From: Methylocapsa sp. | Lineage (GTDB): Bacteria; Pseudomonadota; Alphaproteobacteria; Rhizobiales; Beijerinckiaceae | Assembly: GCA_017353815.1 (NCBI GenBank) | Contig: JAFMSB010000076.1 | Coordinates: forward strand, 1 to 7,411 | DNA length: 7,411 nucleotides | Direction: 5' to 3' | Shown here: positions 5,463 to 7,411 of the stretch, piece after piece | Layout: every line of letters starts with the position of its first letter | Numbering within the stretch: the stretch's first letter is position 1 | Made by a program: the position numbers and the translations under genes | Notes under the pieces: generated by a model | Seen by the model: only the letters and a program-made list of their open reading frames with translations | Told to the model about the DNA's origin: nothing | Database searches by the model: none

Positions 5463-7411
5463 ATGACCAATTGGCTCTATGGCTGGAAAGCGCTGAACGG
5501 CGCTGCCGGCACAACTGTGCGGAACGTACTTGAGGCCGGCCGAAGGCGGCCGCTCTGGCGGAGCCTGGGCACCGCCACCCTCGTGTTCGCAACCGCGTTC
5601 TTTTTCCGGATTCTTTGCCACCATGAGCTCGGCACGCGCCTTGAGTACGCAACCTTCTGTCCGGCAGTTGCGATCACGGCAATGGCGGCCGGATTTAGCG
5701 CAGGCGCCCTTGCGACTGTCTTTTCGGCATCGGCAGCCGCCTTTTGGATTGATACCAGCCCCCTGGCTGATCCGGGCGACTATATAGGGCTTGGGATCTT
5801 CATCTTGAGCTGTGCCCTGATTGTTTACGTGACCGGCGCCTTTCATCGCGCTCACAGGCGCGCCATAGTTGCCGAGGAGCAAACAAAAAATGCAAAAAAG
5901 GAGGCGCGGGAAAACGAGGCGCGGCTGGAACTCTTCTTCGCTCATGCGCCAGCTGCACTCGCGATGTTTGATCGTGAGATGCGCTACATCGCCGCGAGCC
6001 ACCGCTGGCTCGCCGACTATGGTCTTGAAGGCCGTGACCTGCGCGGGCAATCACATTACGAGCTGTTCCCTAGGCTTCCTGAGCGATGGCGGGAGGTCCA
6101 CCGCCGGGGGCTCCAAGGCGAAGTGATAGGGGCCGACGAAGATGCCTTCGAGAGACCTAGCGGGCGCATGCGGTGGCTGCGCTGGGAGGTGCGCCCCTGG
6201 CATGACAGCGCGGGCACGGTTGGCGGAATCGTGATCTTCGCCGAAGACATCACCGCCCGGAAAATGGCCGAGAATGCGCTCAAACAATCGGAAGCCCACG
6301 CCCGGGAGCAAGAAGCCCGTTTCCGCAGCATTTTCGAGAGCGCGCCCGAAGGGATGGTCCTGGCGGACAACGAACGCCGGGTCATTCTGGTCAATCCGGC
6401 GATCGAGCGGATATTCGGCTATGAGCCCGGTGAACTTGAAGGCGCGCCGGTTGCGAAATTGTTCGAGCAATCTGATGCCTGGAAACCCACAGATAGAACA
6501 GGCGAGGCCCGGCGAGCGCCCCAGACTGCCCGCTTCGAGCGCAAAGACGGCGAGATCTTTACGGGCGAGACCTTAGCGGTTCCCTGCCGCGACAACGAAG
6601 GCAATATTTTAGGCTATCTCCGCACGATCCGGGATGTGCCGCAGGAGGAGAAGCGGCGGCAGGAGCGGCAGCGGACGCAGAGACTCGAAGCGCTTGGCCA
6701 ACTTACCGGCGGCATCGCCCATGATTTCAACAATCAGTTGACGGTGATCTCTGGCAATCTTCAGCTGCTCGAGATGCGGCTTCAGGACCAGACATTAGCG
6801 CGCTATCTTAGAGAAATAGACCGCGCGGTCGAAATGGGCGAGCGGCTCAGCCAGCGATTAATGACATTTGCGAGCCAGCGCAAACTCACCCCCTCGATCA
6901 CCAATCTGAACGAGCTCGTGAGCAACTTGCTTGAGCTGCTCCAGCGGACGATCGGCGCTCAAATAGCCATCACCACCGTTCTTGCCGATGAGCTATGGCT
7001 CACCAGGGTCGATGTCAGCGAGATCGAAAACGCGGTGCTCAATCTCGCGATCAACGCACGCGATGCAATGCCGGAGGGCGGCAAGCTCCTGATCAAGACC
7101 CGCAATGTGATGATCGACGAGAAGGGCCAGCACGCCCGCCAAGATATTCCGCCGGGCAGATATGTGAGCCTATCGGTTTCGGACACCGGTTCGGGCATGC
7201 CGCCCGAGGTCTTGGCGCGGGTCTTCGAGCCTTTCTTCACGACCAAGGAGTATGGCAAAGGGACAGGACTTGGCCTTGCCAGCATCTATGGATTCGTCCG
7301 GCAATCGGGCGGCGAGATCCGCATTTACAGCGAAGCGGGCCGCGGCACGACGATCAATATCTATCTTCCCGAACATGCAGGACGCGCGGGGCGCGCGGAT
7401 TCGGTGTCGCA
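5463..7411 (+). CDS. DUF4118-PAS-PAS sensor histidine kinase (3' end beyond window)
   Basis: 649 codons are visible and still open at the window edge. Residues 35-126 hold about four membrane helices of DUF4118/KdpD-like type (LEYATFCPAVAITAMAAGFS, DYIGLGIFILSCALIVYVTG). A short coiled linker follows, then two PAS domains (about 152-265, ending GGIVIFAEDITARK; about 285-392, with ILVNPAIERIFGYEPGEL and GYLRTIRDVPQEEKRR). The HisKA helix LEALGQLTGGIAHDFNN carries the phospho-acceptor H420. The ATPase shows the N box with N531 (NLAINARDAM), the G1 box with D574 (SDTGSGMP), the F box FEPFFTTK at 588-595 and the G2 box GKGTGLGLAS at 598. All catalytic boxes are intact. After LPEH a linker GRAGRADSV begins, so a C-terminal receiver is possible but unseen. 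The start is uncertain: ATG 5463 lacks a good Shine-Dalgarno, with GTG 5454, TTG 5415 and ATGs at 5319-5262 as alternatives. The signal and partner regulator are unknown. Confidence 0.9.
   Translation, partial: MTNWLYGWKALNGAAGTTVRNVLEAGRRRPLWRSLGTATLVFATAFFFRILCHHELGTRLEYATFCPAVAITAMAAGFSAGALATVFSASAAAFWIDTSPLADPGDYIGLGIFILSCALIVYVTGAFHRAHRRAIVAEEQTKNAKKEARENEARLELFFAHAPAALAMFDREMRYIAASHRWLADYGLEGRDLRGQSHYELFPRLPERWREVHRRGLQGEVIGADEDAFERPSGRMRWLRWEVRPWHDSAGTVGGIVIFAEDITARKMAENALKQSEAHAREQEARFRSIFESAPEGMVLADNERRVILVNPAIERIFGYEPGELEGAPVAKLFEQSDAWKPTDRTGEARRAPQTARFERKDGEIFTGETLAVPCRDNEGNILGYLRTIRDVPQEEKRRQERQRTQRLEALGQLTGGIAHDFNNQLTVISGNLQLLEMRLQDQTLARYLREIDRAVEMGERLSQRLMTFASQRKLTPSITNLNELVSNLLELLQRTIGAQIAITTVLADELWLTRVDVSEIENAVLNLAINARDAMPEGGKLLIKTRNVMIDEKGQHARQDIPPGRYVSLSVSDTGSGMPPEVLARVFEPFFTTKEYGKGTGLGLASIYGFVRQSGGEIRIYSEAGRGTTINIYLPEHAGRAGRADSVS

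Noticed and set aside
5403..6050. 215-aa minus-strand open frame opposite the kinase N-terminus
   Set aside because: It is antisense to the DUF4118/PAS coding region, the composition is low-complexity and no ribosome site is convincing.
6056..6470. Minus-strand open frames opposite the PAS region (112 and 139 aa)
   Set aside because: They are shadows of the kinase PAS-coding sequence, with no recognisable protein features.
1..7411. CRISPR array, tRNA/rRNA, insertion sequence or phage genes
   Set aside because: I saw no regularly spaced repeats, cloverleaf or rRNA motifs, transposase motifs or terminal inverted repeats with target duplications.

Overview
The window looks like chromosomal DNA from a GC-rich alphaproteobacterium, probably of the Hyphomicrobiales (Rhizobiales). 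This is inferred from codon use rich in GCG/GGC/CGC, a Phasin_2-type protein, a TetR regulator and a DUF4118/PAS histidine kinase of the style common there, and a perfect chromosomal-type parS site. Species and genus cannot be read from the sequence alone.

Layout. Positions 1-207 are non-coding and hold a perfect 16-bp parS centromere site (28-43) inside a 26-bp perfect palindrome, then the leader of purH. purH (208-1800, +) encodes the complete bifunctional last-two-steps enzyme of de novo purine synthesis. A GTG-started YbjQ/UPF0145-like small protein follows (1947-2234, +). It converges on two small minus-strand genes: a 61-residue protein with a GTG start and a very strong Shine-Dalgarno (2314-2499), and a 53-residue two-helix membrane microprotein (2573-2734). 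Divergent from these is a secreted glycine-zipper, histidine-rich small protein (2852-3106, +).

A minus-strand block follows. In transcription order it holds a TetR-family regulator (4387-5151), an unrecognised 86-residue protein 33 bp downstream (4093-4353), an unrecognised 76-residue protein (3638-3868) and a phasin-like protein (3225-3539). Perfect hairpins lie in the gaps between the last three genes. The TetR gene has a recognisable sigma-70-like promoter and a cluster of TTTGTNAC repeats upstream, which are candidate operators. Divergent from it, a membrane histidine kinase (4 TM/DUF4118-PAS-PAS-HisKA-HATPase) begins near 5463 on the plus strand and runs off the window still open, so its C-terminus, possibly with a receiver domain, is unseen.

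Functionally the window is a housekeeping purine gene beside a segregation site, followed by small accessory or stress-type genes (phasin, glycine zipper, YbjQ-like) and two regulators. I see no mobile element, CRISPR array, tRNA or rRNA, and no clear evidence of a new multi-gene system. The most notable signals are the parS site, the repeat cluster at the tetR promoter and the group of well-initiated orphan small genes.
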